Below, piece after piece: positions 39,416 through 46,934 of a stretch of DNA of 47,751 nt. The position numbers and the translations under genes are program-made. The notes beneath the pieces are model-generated. The model searched no databases and was not told the origin of the DNA. It was given only the letters and a program-made list of their open reading frames with translations. The first letter of the stretch is position 1. Every line of letters begins with the position of its first letter. This DNA comes from CAYXXN01 sp964469055. GTDB lineage: Bacteria > Acidobacteriota > Thermoanaerobaculia > Multivoradales > JAHEKO01. Location: assembly GCA_964469055.1 (NCBI GenBank), contig CAYXXN010000002.1:1-47751 (forward strand). The letters run 5' to 3'.

Positions 39416-40848
39416 TCGAGCCCCTGCTCGGCGCCATCGCGCAGGGCCGCGTCGAACCCCTTTACCTCGTGGCCGGCGACCGAGTGGTAGCCGAGCCGGC
39501 GGCGGTGCGCCTGGGGGCGGCCATCGCCGCTCGCGGCGGCCACGAAGTCGAGGTGGTCAAGCGGCCGCCGGGTCTCGCCCCGTGGCTCGGCAGCCTCCGC
39601 ACTTTGTCCCTGTTCTCGACGTCTCGCACCCTCGTCGTCGTCGAGAGCGCGGTCCTCGCCGACCGCGCGGCGGCCGCCGACCTGCTGGACGAGGCGGCCG
39701 AGGTCGAACCGTTGGAGCCGGGTGGCGAGCTCTCCAGCGAGGAGCGCCGCGCCGCCAGCCGACTGTGGCAGGCGCTGCGCCTCTTCGGCATCGACCCGCA
39801 GGCCGGCAGCGTCGGCGGCGCGCTCGACGCGCTGCCGGCCTGGGCTCTCCAGGGCGGCCGCGCCTGGCGCGGCGCTCACAACCATCGGCCTCGCGGTTCT
39901 CAGAAGGCCGATGAAGTGCGAGAGCGCCTCACCGGGTTGCTGGCCGCGGCGCGGGCCGCCGACCTCAAGGGCTTCGCCGAGGGCGACCTCGAGGAGCTGG
40001 ACGAGTTGGCGCGGGGTGGCTTTCCCCCGGGCCATACCTTGATCCTCGCCGAGAGTGCCGTGGCCCGCGAGCACCCCCTCGCGAAACTGCTCGGCGAGAG
40101 GGGCGCGTTCGTCGATTTGGGGCGCGTGGAAGCGAAGGGCGGCGGCAGATGGGAGGGACTCGAGACCCTGATGGCGGTTCTTGCCTCCGAGACCCACGCG
40201 ACCATCGAGCGCGACGCCCTGGTCGAACTCGCTCGGCGTACGCTGCAGAGGGAACAGCGCCAGGGGCCGGTCCGGGCTGACTCGACGGAGCGCTTCGCGG
40301 CCGAGTACCGCAAGCTCGCGAGCTTGGCCGGCACACGCGCCATCGACCGAGCGCTGGTCGAAGCGAACGTCAATGATCGGGGTGACGAGGATGTCTGGGC
40401 CCTCCTCGACGCGATCGGCCGCGGTGAGGCGGCCCCGGCCCTCACTCGGATGGAGCGCTACCTCGCGGCGGCCGAGGACCCGATTGCGGCTCGCCTGTCG
40501 CTCTTCGCGCTGTTGGCGAGCTTCGCACGCCACCTCACGGCCGTCGCCGGCATGGCGCGCGCAGCCAGTGTGGCGCGGGGCGAGACGGACTACGACAGGA
40601 AATTCAAGCCGCTGCTGGCGCCTCTCCTGCAGCAGGACCGGCCCTACGGCGCACCCAGCCCGCTGAAGGGTGTCGACCCCTTCCGCCTCCACCGCGCCTA
40701 CCTCGCCGCCTCGCGGATGCCCGCTGAGCACCTGGAGCAGTTGCCGTGGCGCGTCCTCCAAGCCGAGTTGCTGCTCAAGGGGGGCAGCCGGCGCGCGGAC
40801 GTGGTGCTGAGCGAATGGGTGGCGGAGCTGGCGAGCGCCGGGCGCTGA
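39412..40848 (+). CDS. holA: DNA polymerase III delta subunit
   Basis: The clamp-loader subunit that opens the sliding clamp. The N-terminus is PLLGAIAQGRVEPLYLVAGD, and the C-terminal collar has EDPIAARLSLFALLASFARH and DPFRLHRAYLAASRM. At about 478 residues it is over 100 longer than E. coli HolA; the extra part (about residues 80-190) is Ala/Glu-rich. No ATG, GTG or TTG exists near the N-terminus. CTG at 39412 overlaps the upstream stop (CTGA) and follows a strong GGAGGGGGAG ribosome site, so I use it; ATC at 39415 is the alternative. Confidence 0.88.
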   Translation: MIEPLLGAIAQGRVEPLYLVAGDRVVAEPAAVRLGAAIAARGGHEVEVVKRPPGLAPWLGSLRTLSLFSTSRTLVVVESAVLADRAAAADLLDEAAEVEPLEPGGELSSEERRAASRLWQALRLFGIDPQAGSVGGALDALPAWALQGGRAWRGAHNHRPRGSQKADEVRERLTGLLAAARAADLKGFAEGDLEELDELARGGFPPGHTLILAESAVAREHPLAKLLGERGAFVDLGRVEAKGGGRWEGLETLMAVLASETHATIERDALVELARRTLQREQRQGPVRADSTERFAAEYRKLASLAGTRAIDRALVEANVNDRGDEDVWALLDAIGRGEAAPALTRMERYLAAAEDPIAARLSLFALLASFARHLTAVAGMARAASVARGETDYDRKFKPLLAPLLQQDRPYGAPSPLKGVDPFRLHRAYLAASRMPAEHLEQLPWRVLQAELLLKGGSRRADVVLSEWVAELASAGR

Positions 40849-40866
40849 GCCGTGCGGCGGCGGCAC

Positions 40867-40872
40867 TACAAT
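40867..40872 (+). promoter_or_regulatory. Candidate -10 box (TACAAT) for mutM, leaderless
   Basis: TACAAT ends 7 nt before the GTG at 40880, exactly where transcription would begin at the start codon. It lies just after the holA stop. Confidence 0.6.
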
Positions 40873-40879
40873 CCGCCCT

Positions 40880-41704
40880 GTGCCCGAGCTGCCCGAGGTC
40901 GAGGTCCTGCGCCGCAGCCTCGCTCCGCGGCTGACGGGCGAGCGGATCGTCGCTGTCGAGGTCACGAACCGCGCCCTGCGCGAGCCCGTCGACACGCGCC
41001 GGCTGCGACGGCTGCTGCCCGGCCGGCGGATCGAGGGGTTGCGCCGGCGGGCGAAGTACCTCTGGATCGACCTCGAGGGCAGCCTCACCCTCGTCGTCCA
41101 CCTGGGGATGAGCGGCCGGCTCACCCTGGCGCCGCGCGGGACCCCACCCGAGGCGCACGAGCACGTCACTTTCCAGCTCGGCTCCGGCCGTCGCCTCCGC
41201 TTCCGCGATCCGCGCCGCTTCGGCCTGGTGCTCTTGGCGGCGACCGAGCGACTCGTCGCGGACCCGCGCTTCGCCCGGCTCGGGATCGAACCGCTCGAGG
41301 ACGGCTTCGACGGCGCGCGGCTCGCCACCGCCGCTCGCGGCCGCCGGGGGCCGGTCAAGAGCTTCCTCGTGGACGGTCGAATCGTCGTCGGTGTCGGCAA
41401 CATCTACGCCAGCGAGGCGCTCTTCGCGGCGGGCATCCACCCGCGCCGCTCGGTGGCGCGGTTGTCGGCGGCGCGCTGGCAGCGGCTGGCCGAGGCGGTG
41501 CGCACGACGCTCGCCCAAGCCATCGCCGAAGGCGGCACGACCTTGAACGACTTCACGGACGGCGAGGGCAACCCCGGCGAGTTCCAGGTGGCCCTGGCCG
41601 TCTACGGGCGGGAGGGTGCGGCCTGCCTGCGCTGCGGCGGCCGCGTGCGGCGCGCCGTGCAGGCGGGCCGCAGCACGTACTACTGCGCCACCTGCCAGCG
41701 ATGA
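40880..41704 (+). CDS. mutM: Formamidopyrimidine-DNA glycosylase
   Basis: A 274-residue base-excision enzyme that removes 8-oxoguanine and nicks the strand. The start is xPELPEVEVLRRSL, where Pro2 is the catalytic amine and Glu3 and Glu6 assist. LHLGMSGRL-type residues and the VGNIYASEALF helix are present. The C-terminal zinc finger is complete: CLRCGG and YYCATCQR. The GTG start gives the required P-E-L-P N-terminus, so it is certain. The following HAD gene overlaps by 4 nt. Confidence 0.95.
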   Translation: MPELPEVEVLRRSLAPRLTGERIVAVEVTNRALREPVDTRRLRRLLPGRRIEGLRRRAKYLWIDLEGSLTLVVHLGMSGRLTLAPRGTPPEAHEHVTFQLGSGRRLRFRDPRRFGLVLLAATERLVADPRFARLGIEPLEDGFDGARLATAARGRRGPVKSFLVDGRIVVGVGNIYASEALFAAGIHPRRSVARLSAARWQRLAEAVRTTLAQAIAEGGTTLNDFTDGEGNPGEFQVALAVYGREGAACLRCGGRVRRAVQAGRSTYYCATCQR

Positions 41705-42426
41705 TCCGCGCCGTGCTGCTCGACATGGGTGGCGTGCTGCTCTCCCTGGGCCCCGAGGGTGGGCTACCCGAGAGTCGCTTCGACTGGCGGGGTCGCGAGG
41801 CCCTGCTCCGGCTGCTCCAGGAGCGCGGCGGCAACTCCACATTGGACGACCTCGAGCGCCTACTCTTCGCCCCCTGGCGCTTCGAGTACGAGCAGCGCTA
41901 CGAGCTGGGCAGGGAGGCGCGCTGGGAACCGCACTTGAAACGTCTGCGGCGCGCTGCTCGGGTGCGGATGCGTGACCGCACCATGCTCGCGGCGTGGTTC
42001 CGGCCGTACGGCGATCAGCTCGGAGCGCTCCCCGGCGCCGTCGAGACCCTGGCGACGCTCCGCGACCGCGGTTTGCGCTTGGCCTTGTGCTCCAACGTCC
42101 CGTTGCCGGGGGTCCTCTACCGGCGGCTTCTCGTCCGTCACGGGCTCGCCGAGGCGATCGCCAGCTTCCACTTCAGCTACGACGAAGGCACCCGCAAACC
42201 GTCGCCCGCGCTGCTGCGCAGCGCCTTGAAAGCGCTCGACCTCTCGCCCACCCAAGCCGTCATGGTGGGTGACCGCCGCTCGAGCGACGTCGTCGCCGGC
42301 CGCGCCGCCGGCATGCGTACGGTGTGGATCCGCTCCGCGGACGGCGGCGGCCCGGCGGCCGACCACACGATCCGTGGGATCGTCGAGCTGCCGGCCCTGC
42401 TCGCCCGCGTACAATCGCGCCGATGA
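41701..42426 (+). CDS. HAD superfamily hydrolase
   Basis: A 241-residue HAD protein with a C1-type helical cap. Motif I is LLDMGGVLLSL, motif II is LRLALCSNVPLPG, the motif III Lys is in GTRKPSPALL, and motif IV is VMVGDRRSSDVVAG. It resembles haloacid dehalogenase and sugar-phosphate phosphatases, but the substrate cannot be told. Its ATG overlaps the mutM stop (ATGA) and its own stop overlaps the dinB-family start. Confidence 0.85.
   Translation: MIRAVLLDMGGVLLSLGPEGGLPESRFDWRGREALLRLLQERGGNSTLDDLERLLFAPWRFEYEQRYELGREARWEPHLKRLRRAARVRMRDRTMLAAWFRPYGDQLGALPGAVETLATLRDRGLRLALCSNVPLPGVLYRRLLVRHGLAEAIASFHFSYDEGTRKPSPALLRSALKALDLSPTQAVMVGDRRSSDVVAGRAAGMRTVWIRSADGGGPAADHTIRGIVELPALLARVQSRR
42410..42415 (+). 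promoter_or_regulatory. Candidate internal -10 box (TACAAT) for the DinB-family gene, leaderless
   Basis: TACAAT inside the last codons of the HAD gene ends 7 nt before the ATG at 42423. The gene could be made both as part of the operon and from its own leaderless transcript. Confidence 0.5.
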
Positions 42427-42962
42427 GGACCGTCGATGACTTCCTGACGCACTTTCATCGGCAGCGGCGATGGACGCGGAACCTCGTGGCCGCGATCCCC
42501 GAGGAACACTTCGATTGGCGGCCTTCGCCGCAGAGCTTCAGCTGCGGCGACCTGGTGCGCCATCTGATGCAGACCGAGATCTTTTTTTCACGTCTGCTGG
42601 CCAAGGCGGCGGCCGGCGAGCTGCTCGATCCCTTCGGGCTCGAAGGCGATGCCGAGCAGCGCATGCGGGCCTTCCGCCGGCCGAATCTCGAGTCGGCCGG
42701 GAATCCGGCCTACGGCACGAGCTTCGCCAGCGCGCTCGAGCGCTGGGCCGACATCGAGCGGCGGACGGACGAGAACTTGCGCCAGATCCCCGACCGCGCC
42801 CTGCACGGAGTCGAGGCCGAACACCCGCTCACCCTCCTGCGGGCGCCGCTGTGGGAGGTCATGCTGGTGATGACCGAGCACGAGGCCCATCATCGCGGGC
42901 AGCTCTCGGCGTACTTGAAGGTGTTGGGTGTGCCCCAGCCCGCCGCCGCCATCGGGGCCTGA
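42423..42962 (+). CDS. DinB-family four-helix metalloprotein
   Basis: A 179-residue DinB/YfiT-like four-helix bundle. The metal triad is formed by a His in the GDLVRHLMQTE helix and the pair in TEHEAHHRGQLSAYL near the end. Members include thiol-dependent transferases and many proteins of unknown activity. The ATG overlaps the HAD stop (ATGA). Confidence 0.9.
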   Translation: MRTVDDFLTHFHRQRRWTRNLVAAIPEEHFDWRPSPQSFSCGDLVRHLMQTEIFFSRLLAKAAAGELLDPFGLEGDAEQRMRAFRRPNLESAGNPAYGTSFASALERWADIERRTDENLRQIPDRALHGVEAEHPLTLLRAPLWEVMLVMTEHEAHHRGQLSAYLKVLGVPQPAAAIGA

Positions 42963-42975
42963 GCCCCAGAGCGCC

Positions 42976-42992
42976 GGCCGCCCGCGGCGGCC
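42976..42992. terminator. GC-rich inverted repeat in a convergent gap
   Basis: GGCCGCC, a 3-nt loop and GGCGGCC form a perfect 7-bp stem in the 38-nt gap between the convergent DinB-family and SLC13 genes. There is no T-run on either side, so it would not act as a classic intrinsic terminator. In this GC content such stems also arise by chance. Confidence 0.3.
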
Positions 42993-43000
42993 CGCACCGC

Positions 43001-44770
43001 TCAGAACGGGTAGAAAACGGGCAGGAGCAGGGTCGCCAGTAGCCAGAAGACGAGGTTCAGCGGCGCGCCGAACTTCAGGTAGTCGGTGAAGCGGTAGTTG
43101 CCGGGCCCGTAGACCATGGCGTTGGTCTGGTAGCCGACGGGGGTCATGAAGTCGCAGGAAGCGGCGAACGCCGACGCCATCAGGAACGGCTTCGGGTCCA
43201 CGCCCAGCTGCAGGGCCGCCGTGACGCCGATCGGCACCATGAGGACCGCCGTGCCGTTGTTGGAGAAGAAGGCCGTCAGCAGCGAGGCGGTGAGATAGAA
43301 GACCGACAGCATGACGTGCGCTCCATGCTCGGCGCCGACGGCGGAGAGCCCCCGCGCGATGGAATCCGCCAGACCGGTGTTGTGCATCGCGATGCCGAGT
43401 GGCAGGAAGGTCGCCAGCATGAGGATCACGCTCCAGTCCGTGGCCCGGATGGCGTGCTGGAGCGTCATGCCGCGGCTCACGAGGAGCAACGCCGCGCCGA
43501 GGATCGCCGCCTTGTGGATGGGCATGAGCCCTGCCGCGGAGACCGTGATGACGCCGGTCACCACCAGCGCGCTGAGCCACCAACGACGGGTCAGGCGCAG
43601 CGGCAGGTCGCGCTCGCCGAGCGGCTGGAAGTCGTCTTCGCCGTAGAGGGCCTCGACACGAGGGCGGGGCCCGAAGACGAGCAGGAGGTCCCAGGGCCGC
43701 AGCGGCACTCTGGCGACCTTGTCGCGGATGTGCTCGCCGGTGCGGTTGATCGCCAGGACGAAGCAGCCGAAGCGGCGCCGGAAGTCCACTTCCCGCAGGG
43801 TGGCGCCGACCAGGTCGGAGATCGGTGTCAGCTGCAGCTCGGCGAGGATGGTGTGCTGGTCCGAGAGGTCCCGGTCGGAGAGCTTGACGTCGGTCAGCAG
43901 CAGGAGCCCGAACTGCTCGCGAAACGAGATGATGTCCTCGACGGCGCCGCGCACCAACAGCGTGTCGCCCGGCTGCAGCGGCAGCGCCCGTAGGTTGGCC
44001 GAGATCTTCTCCTCGCCCCGCAGGATCTCGAGGACGTTGAGCTGGAAGCGCTCGCTGATCCGTTCCGCGACCACCGTCTGTCCCACCAGCTTCGAGCCCT
44101 CGGGCACCCGCAACTCGGTGAGGTACCCCGACAGGTGGTACTGGCGGGTGAGGCTCGACAGGATGGTCCGTGACGGCAGGTAGGGAAGCGCTACGAAGGC
44201 GGTGTAGGCGAGACCGACGACGGTCATCACCAAACCGAAAGGGGCGAACTCGAAGACCCCGAGCGGGCCGACCGGCGAGAGCGAGCTCACGAGGATGTTC
44301 GTCGAGGTGCCGAAGAGCGTGATGCAGCCGCCGAAGAGGGCCGCCCAGGACAGCGGCAGCAGGATCTTCGAGGGGCTGAAACGATAGTGGCGCGCCAGAT
44401 GCAGGGCGACGGGCAAGAAGACACTGACCACGGCCGTGTTGTTGACGAAGGCCGAAACCGTCGCGGCGACGCCCAGGAGCAGCAGCGAGGCCGCGCGTCC
44501 GGAGGTGCCGGTCATCTCGGCGATGCGATAGCCGAGCTTGGCGACCAGACCGCTGCGCACCAGCCCCTCGCTCATCCAGAACATCAGGAGCACGGTGATG
44601 ACGGCCTCGTTGCTGAAGCCGACGAGCGCCTCCTCGGGCGACACCAAGCCGAAGGCGAGCAGCAGGGCGAGCGCCGAGAGCGAGATCGCCGCCATCGGCA
44701 ACCATTCGCGCGCGAAAGCGAGGACCGTGAGCGCGATGATGCCCAGCAGGACGAGAGCCGGCGCAGTCAT
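43001..44770 (-). CDS. SLC13/DASS-type membrane transporter with RCK_C domains
   Basis: A 589-residue transporter with about 11-12 helices split by a cytoplasmic region (about residues 205-370) that holds two TrkA-C/RCK_C domains (ELRVPEGSKLVGQTVV and DLVGATLREVDFRRRFG). Membrane motifs are AFVNNTAVVSVFLPV and FGTSTNILVS in the first half and FFSNNGTAVLMVPIG and VGYQTNAMVYGPG in the second. These match the divalent anion:sodium symporter group with SLC13-like repeats. The likely substrate is an anion such as sulfate or a dicarboxylate, but this is not certain. Confidence 0.9.
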   Translation of the reverse strand: MTAPALVLLGIIALTVLAFAREWLPMAAISLSALALLLAFGLVSPEEALVGFSNEAVITVLLMFWMSEGLVRSGLVAKLGYRIAEMTGTSGRAASLLLLGVAATVSAFVNNTAVVSVFLPVALHLARHYRFSPSKILLPLSWAALFGGCITLFGTSTNILVSSLSPVGPLGVFEFAPFGLVMTVVGLAYTAFVALPYLPSRTILSSLTRQYHLSGYLTELRVPEGSKLVGQTVVAERISERFQLNVLEILRGEEKISANLRALPLQPGDTLLVRGAVEDIISFREQFGLLLLTDVKLSDRDLSDQHTILAELQLTPISDLVGATLREVDFRRRFGCFVLAINRTGEHIRDKVARVPLRPWDLLLVFGPRPRVEALYGEDDFQPLGERDLPLRLTRRWWLSALVVTGVITVSAAGLMPIHKAAILGAALLLVSRGMTLQHAIRATDWSVILMLATFLPLGIAMHNTGLADSIARGLSAVGAEHGAHVMLSVFYLTASLLTAFFSNNGTAVLMVPIGVTAALQLGVDPKPFLMASAFAASCDFMTPVGYQTNAMVYGPGNYRFTDYLKFGAPLNLVFWLLATLLLPVFYPF

Positions 44771-44872
44771 GGGGATGGGGGCGCGGGGAGCAGCGGCAGT
44801 CTAGCAGTCCGCCCCGTTGATAGACTTCGCCCTCGACGTCATCGCGCTGCCCGCGCCCGAGGAGAGTCCCCG

Positions 44873-45766
44873 ATGAGGAGGTCGCGCCTGAGAGCCCTCT
44901 GCCCCGCGCTCGCCGTGCTGGCGGGGGCGGGCTGGGTCGGAGCCTGTGCCGAGGGGGAGGCACCGGTCGCCTCGGTGACCGTCCAGCCGGCGGCGGCGGA
45001 GCTTCCCTATCCCGGCCTGGTGAGGCTCGAGTTGACCGTGCAGATGACCGAACCGGTGGCCGCCGAGGAGCGGCCGCTGGTCTTCGTCCATCTCCTCGAC
45101 GGCTCCGGCAACGTGGTGCGCACCTTCGATCACGAGTTCCCGCAGACCTGGCGCCCGGGCGGCGAGGCGCGCTACGAGGTCGTGCTGCAGCAGTCGGCCC
45201 TGGCTCCGCCGCTGCCTGCCGGCGAGTACGCGCTGACCCTTGGTCTCTACCGCGGTGAGCGCCGCTGGCCGCTGGCCGTGGCGGGCCGCGAGACCGACAC
45301 CCGGGAATACCAAGTGGCGACGATCGGCGTTCCGGCGACCGGACCGAGTGCCCCGATGTTCAACTTCTCGCCGTCCTGGCTGCCGACCGAAGGCGGGATC
45401 GACAACCAGATCCTGGGACGCCGGTGGCTATCGAGCGACGGCGTCCTGCGGTTGGCGGAGATCCCTGGGCCGGGCACCGTGCGGCTGGCCCTGCGACTGC
45501 CGGAGCCCCGGGCCGGAGAGGACGACCTCGTCTACGCCGAGGGTTACAGCTCGCCCGGGCTGCGGATCACGAGCAGCTGCGGCGGTCAGGAGTTCTCCAT
45601 CTCGGGCTTCGGCGCGCACGTCGTCGAGATTCCCATCCAGGCGGGGAGCGACGGCGCCACACCCGGGAGCTGCGAGCTGCGCTTCCAGCCGTTCTCGCAG
45701 CTCATCGAGAAGCGGTCGCTGCACACGCGGGCCGCCTTGCTCGAGGGGCTGGCCTGGCAGGGTTGA
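44873..45766 (+). CDS. Probable lipoprotein of unknown function
   Basis: A 297-residue exported protein. The signal segment ends in WVGACAEG, a likely lipoprotein processing site. The mature part is beta-rich, with an N-terminal Ig-like half (FVHLLDGSGNVVRTFDHEFP, YALTLGLYRGERRWPLA) that resembles domains binding polysaccharide in glycosyltransferase neighbourhoods, and a C-terminal jelly-roll-like half. I do not recognise a named family. A GAGGAG site 6-8 nt before the ATG gives the start. It stands alone, convergent with the next gene. Confidence 0.75.
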   Translation: MRRSRLRALCPALAVLAGAGWVGACAEGEAPVASVTVQPAAAELPYPGLVRLELTVQMTEPVAAEERPLVFVHLLDGSGNVVRTFDHEFPQTWRPGGEARYEVVLQQSALAPPLPAGEYALTLGLYRGERRWPLAVAGRETDTREYQVATIGVPATGPSAPMFNFSPSWLPTEGGIDNQILGRRWLSSDGVLRLAEIPGPGTVRLALRLPEPRAGEDDLVYAEGYSSPGLRITSSCGGQEFSISGFGAHVVEIPIQAGSDGATPGSCELRFQPFSQLIEKRSLHTRAALLEGLAWQG

Positions 45767-45772
45767 GCCGGG

Positions 45773-46258
45773 TCAGGGCATCTCCAGCGTCACGCCCGCC
45801 GAGGACGGCAGACCGTCGATGGCCCCCAGCGGCTTCCACACCTCGACTCCCTCGGCGTCGGTGGAGATGTCCATCCACTGCGCCTCGGCGAGGGTCACCT
45901 CCACGGCCAACTTGCCGTCGGCGGGCCGCGGGCGCGAGGTCTCCGTGCTCCAGAAGTTGTAGAGCGGGATCTCGGTCGAAGCCCCGGGTTCGACAGGGTA
46001 CATGAAGAGCTGGTTGACGTAGACCGGCAGCTCCTGGCCGTTGATCGTGACTTTGAAGCCGAGTTGCGAGGCGATCTGCTCACTCGTGTTGCGCAGGGTG
46101 ACCGCGAGTCGGCAGAGGACATCGGCGGCGAGATCCCGCGTGGGTTCGACGGTGACCTTCTCGACGACCACCGGAGAGGTCTGGGCAGCCGCGGGGACGG
46201 CATGCGTCAGGCAAGCCAGCGCGGCGAGGGTCGCGAGGCACTGGAGCCGGCGCGGCAT
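45773..46258 (-). CDS. Exported protein of unknown function
   Basis: A 161-residue protein with a cleavable signal peptide (about residues 1-25, ending AAAQ). The rest is a single beta-sandwich-like domain with CRLAVTLRNTSEQIASQLGF and VYVNQLFMYPVEPGASTEIP. No family is recognised. It is only 6 nt from the convergent lipoprotein gene. A TAGAAT box ends 7 nt before the ATG. Confidence 0.72.
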   Translation of the reverse strand: MPRRLQCLATLAALACLTHAVPAAAQTSPVVVEKVTVEPTRDLAADVLCRLAVTLRNTSEQIASQLGFKVTINGQELPVYVNQLFMYPVEPGASTEIPLYNFWSTETSRPRPADGKLAVEVTLAEAQWMDISTDAEGVEVWKPLGAIDGLPSSAGVTLEMP

Positions 46259-46265
46259 GGCGGCG

Positions 46266-46271
46266 ATTCTA
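46266..46271 (-). promoter_or_regulatory. Candidate -10 box (TAGAAT), leaderless
   Basis: TAGAAT on the minus strand ends 7 nt before the ATG at 46258; the intervening bases (CGCCGCC read 5' to 3') contain no ribosome site. Confidence 0.55.
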
Positions 46272-46349
46272 CACGTCGTCTGTGACGGCCGTCACAGCCC
46301 TCGGGCGGTGGCGGCCTTAGGCTGAGAACTCTCTGAGGCGCCGTCCGGC

Positions 46350-46829
46350 ATGCGACGTCTCCATTCCCTCCTCCTGCTGCTCCCGCTCGCCGCGTGCGAC
46401 GGCGGGAGCAGCCCCACCGAGCCCGGGTTCCCGACGGTCGCGGAGGTCGAACAACGCTCGTTCGACCTCGCCAATGGCGAGCGCCTGGCCGCCGGCGAGG
46501 CGGCCCTAGCGCTGTCGGGCGAGGTGACGGCGGTGGCCCGCCGGTACAGCGCCCAGATGCGCGACGAGGACTTCTTCGGCCACCACGACCCCGACGGTCG
46601 CGACCTGGCGGCGCGGCTGCGCGACGCCGGCATTCCCTACCGCGCGGCGGCCGAGAACCTGGCGCGGATGACCGGCGTTCCCGACCCGGCGCGCTGGGCT
46701 CACGACGAGCTGATGACGAGCGCCGAGCACCGGGAGAACATCTTGCGCGAGGGGTTCCGGCTGGCCGGCGTCGGCGTGGCGCAGCGCGGCGAGACCTACT
46801 GGCTCACGCAGATTTTCGTGGAGCCGTAG
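46350..46829 (+). CDS. CAP/SCP-domain lipoprotein
   Basis: A 159-residue secreted protein. A lipoprotein signal ends in LPLAACDGG, followed by a CAP (PR-1-like) domain: RSFDLANGERLAAG, RRYSAQMRDEDFFGHHDPDG, and GVGVAQRGETYWLTQIF. The pair of histidines in the FGHHD segment and the His in SAEHRENIL are the cavity residues of the family. Bacterial members have diverse or unknown roles. It starts 91 nt from the divergent gene; GAGGCG upstream of the ATG is a weak ribosome site. Confidence 0.87.
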   Translation: MRRLHSLLLLLPLAACDGGSSPTEPGFPTVAEVEQRSFDLANGERLAAGEAALALSGEVTAVARRYSAQMRDEDFFGHHDPDGRDLAARLRDAGIPYRAAAENLARMTGVPDPARWAHDELMTSAEHRENILREGFRLAGVGVAQRGETYWLTQIFVEP

Positions 46830-46920
46830 GAGCCAGCCCGAGGTCCTCGTAGAGCGCCGTCAGCACGGCGTGGAAGCGCGCCCGGTGCGCCTCCTCGCTC
46901 GGGGTGCCGTTGACGGCCAG
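46804..46920 (-). CDS. Possible small gene or gene remnant
   Basis: A 38-codon minus-strand reading frame, read from CTG at 46920, with GC at almost every third codon position over its first 29 codons and a protein-like sequence (EEAHRARFHAVLTALYEDLG). It fills the 105-nt gap between the CAP gene and the nitrilase and its end overlaps the CAP gene. No standard start codon or ribosome site is present, so it may be the tail of a lost gene or a chance frame. Confidence 0.2.
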   Translation of the reverse strand: MAVNGTPSEEAHRARFHAVLTALYEDLGLAPTAPRKSA

Positions 46921-46922
46921 AG

Positions 46923-46928
46923 TATCCT
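46923..46928 (+). promoter_or_regulatory. Candidate -10 box (TATCCT) for the nitrilase gene, leaderless
   Basis: TATCCT ends 6 nt before the ATG at 46935, with only a C-rich stretch between. Confidence 0.45.
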
Positions 46929-46934
46929 GTCCCC

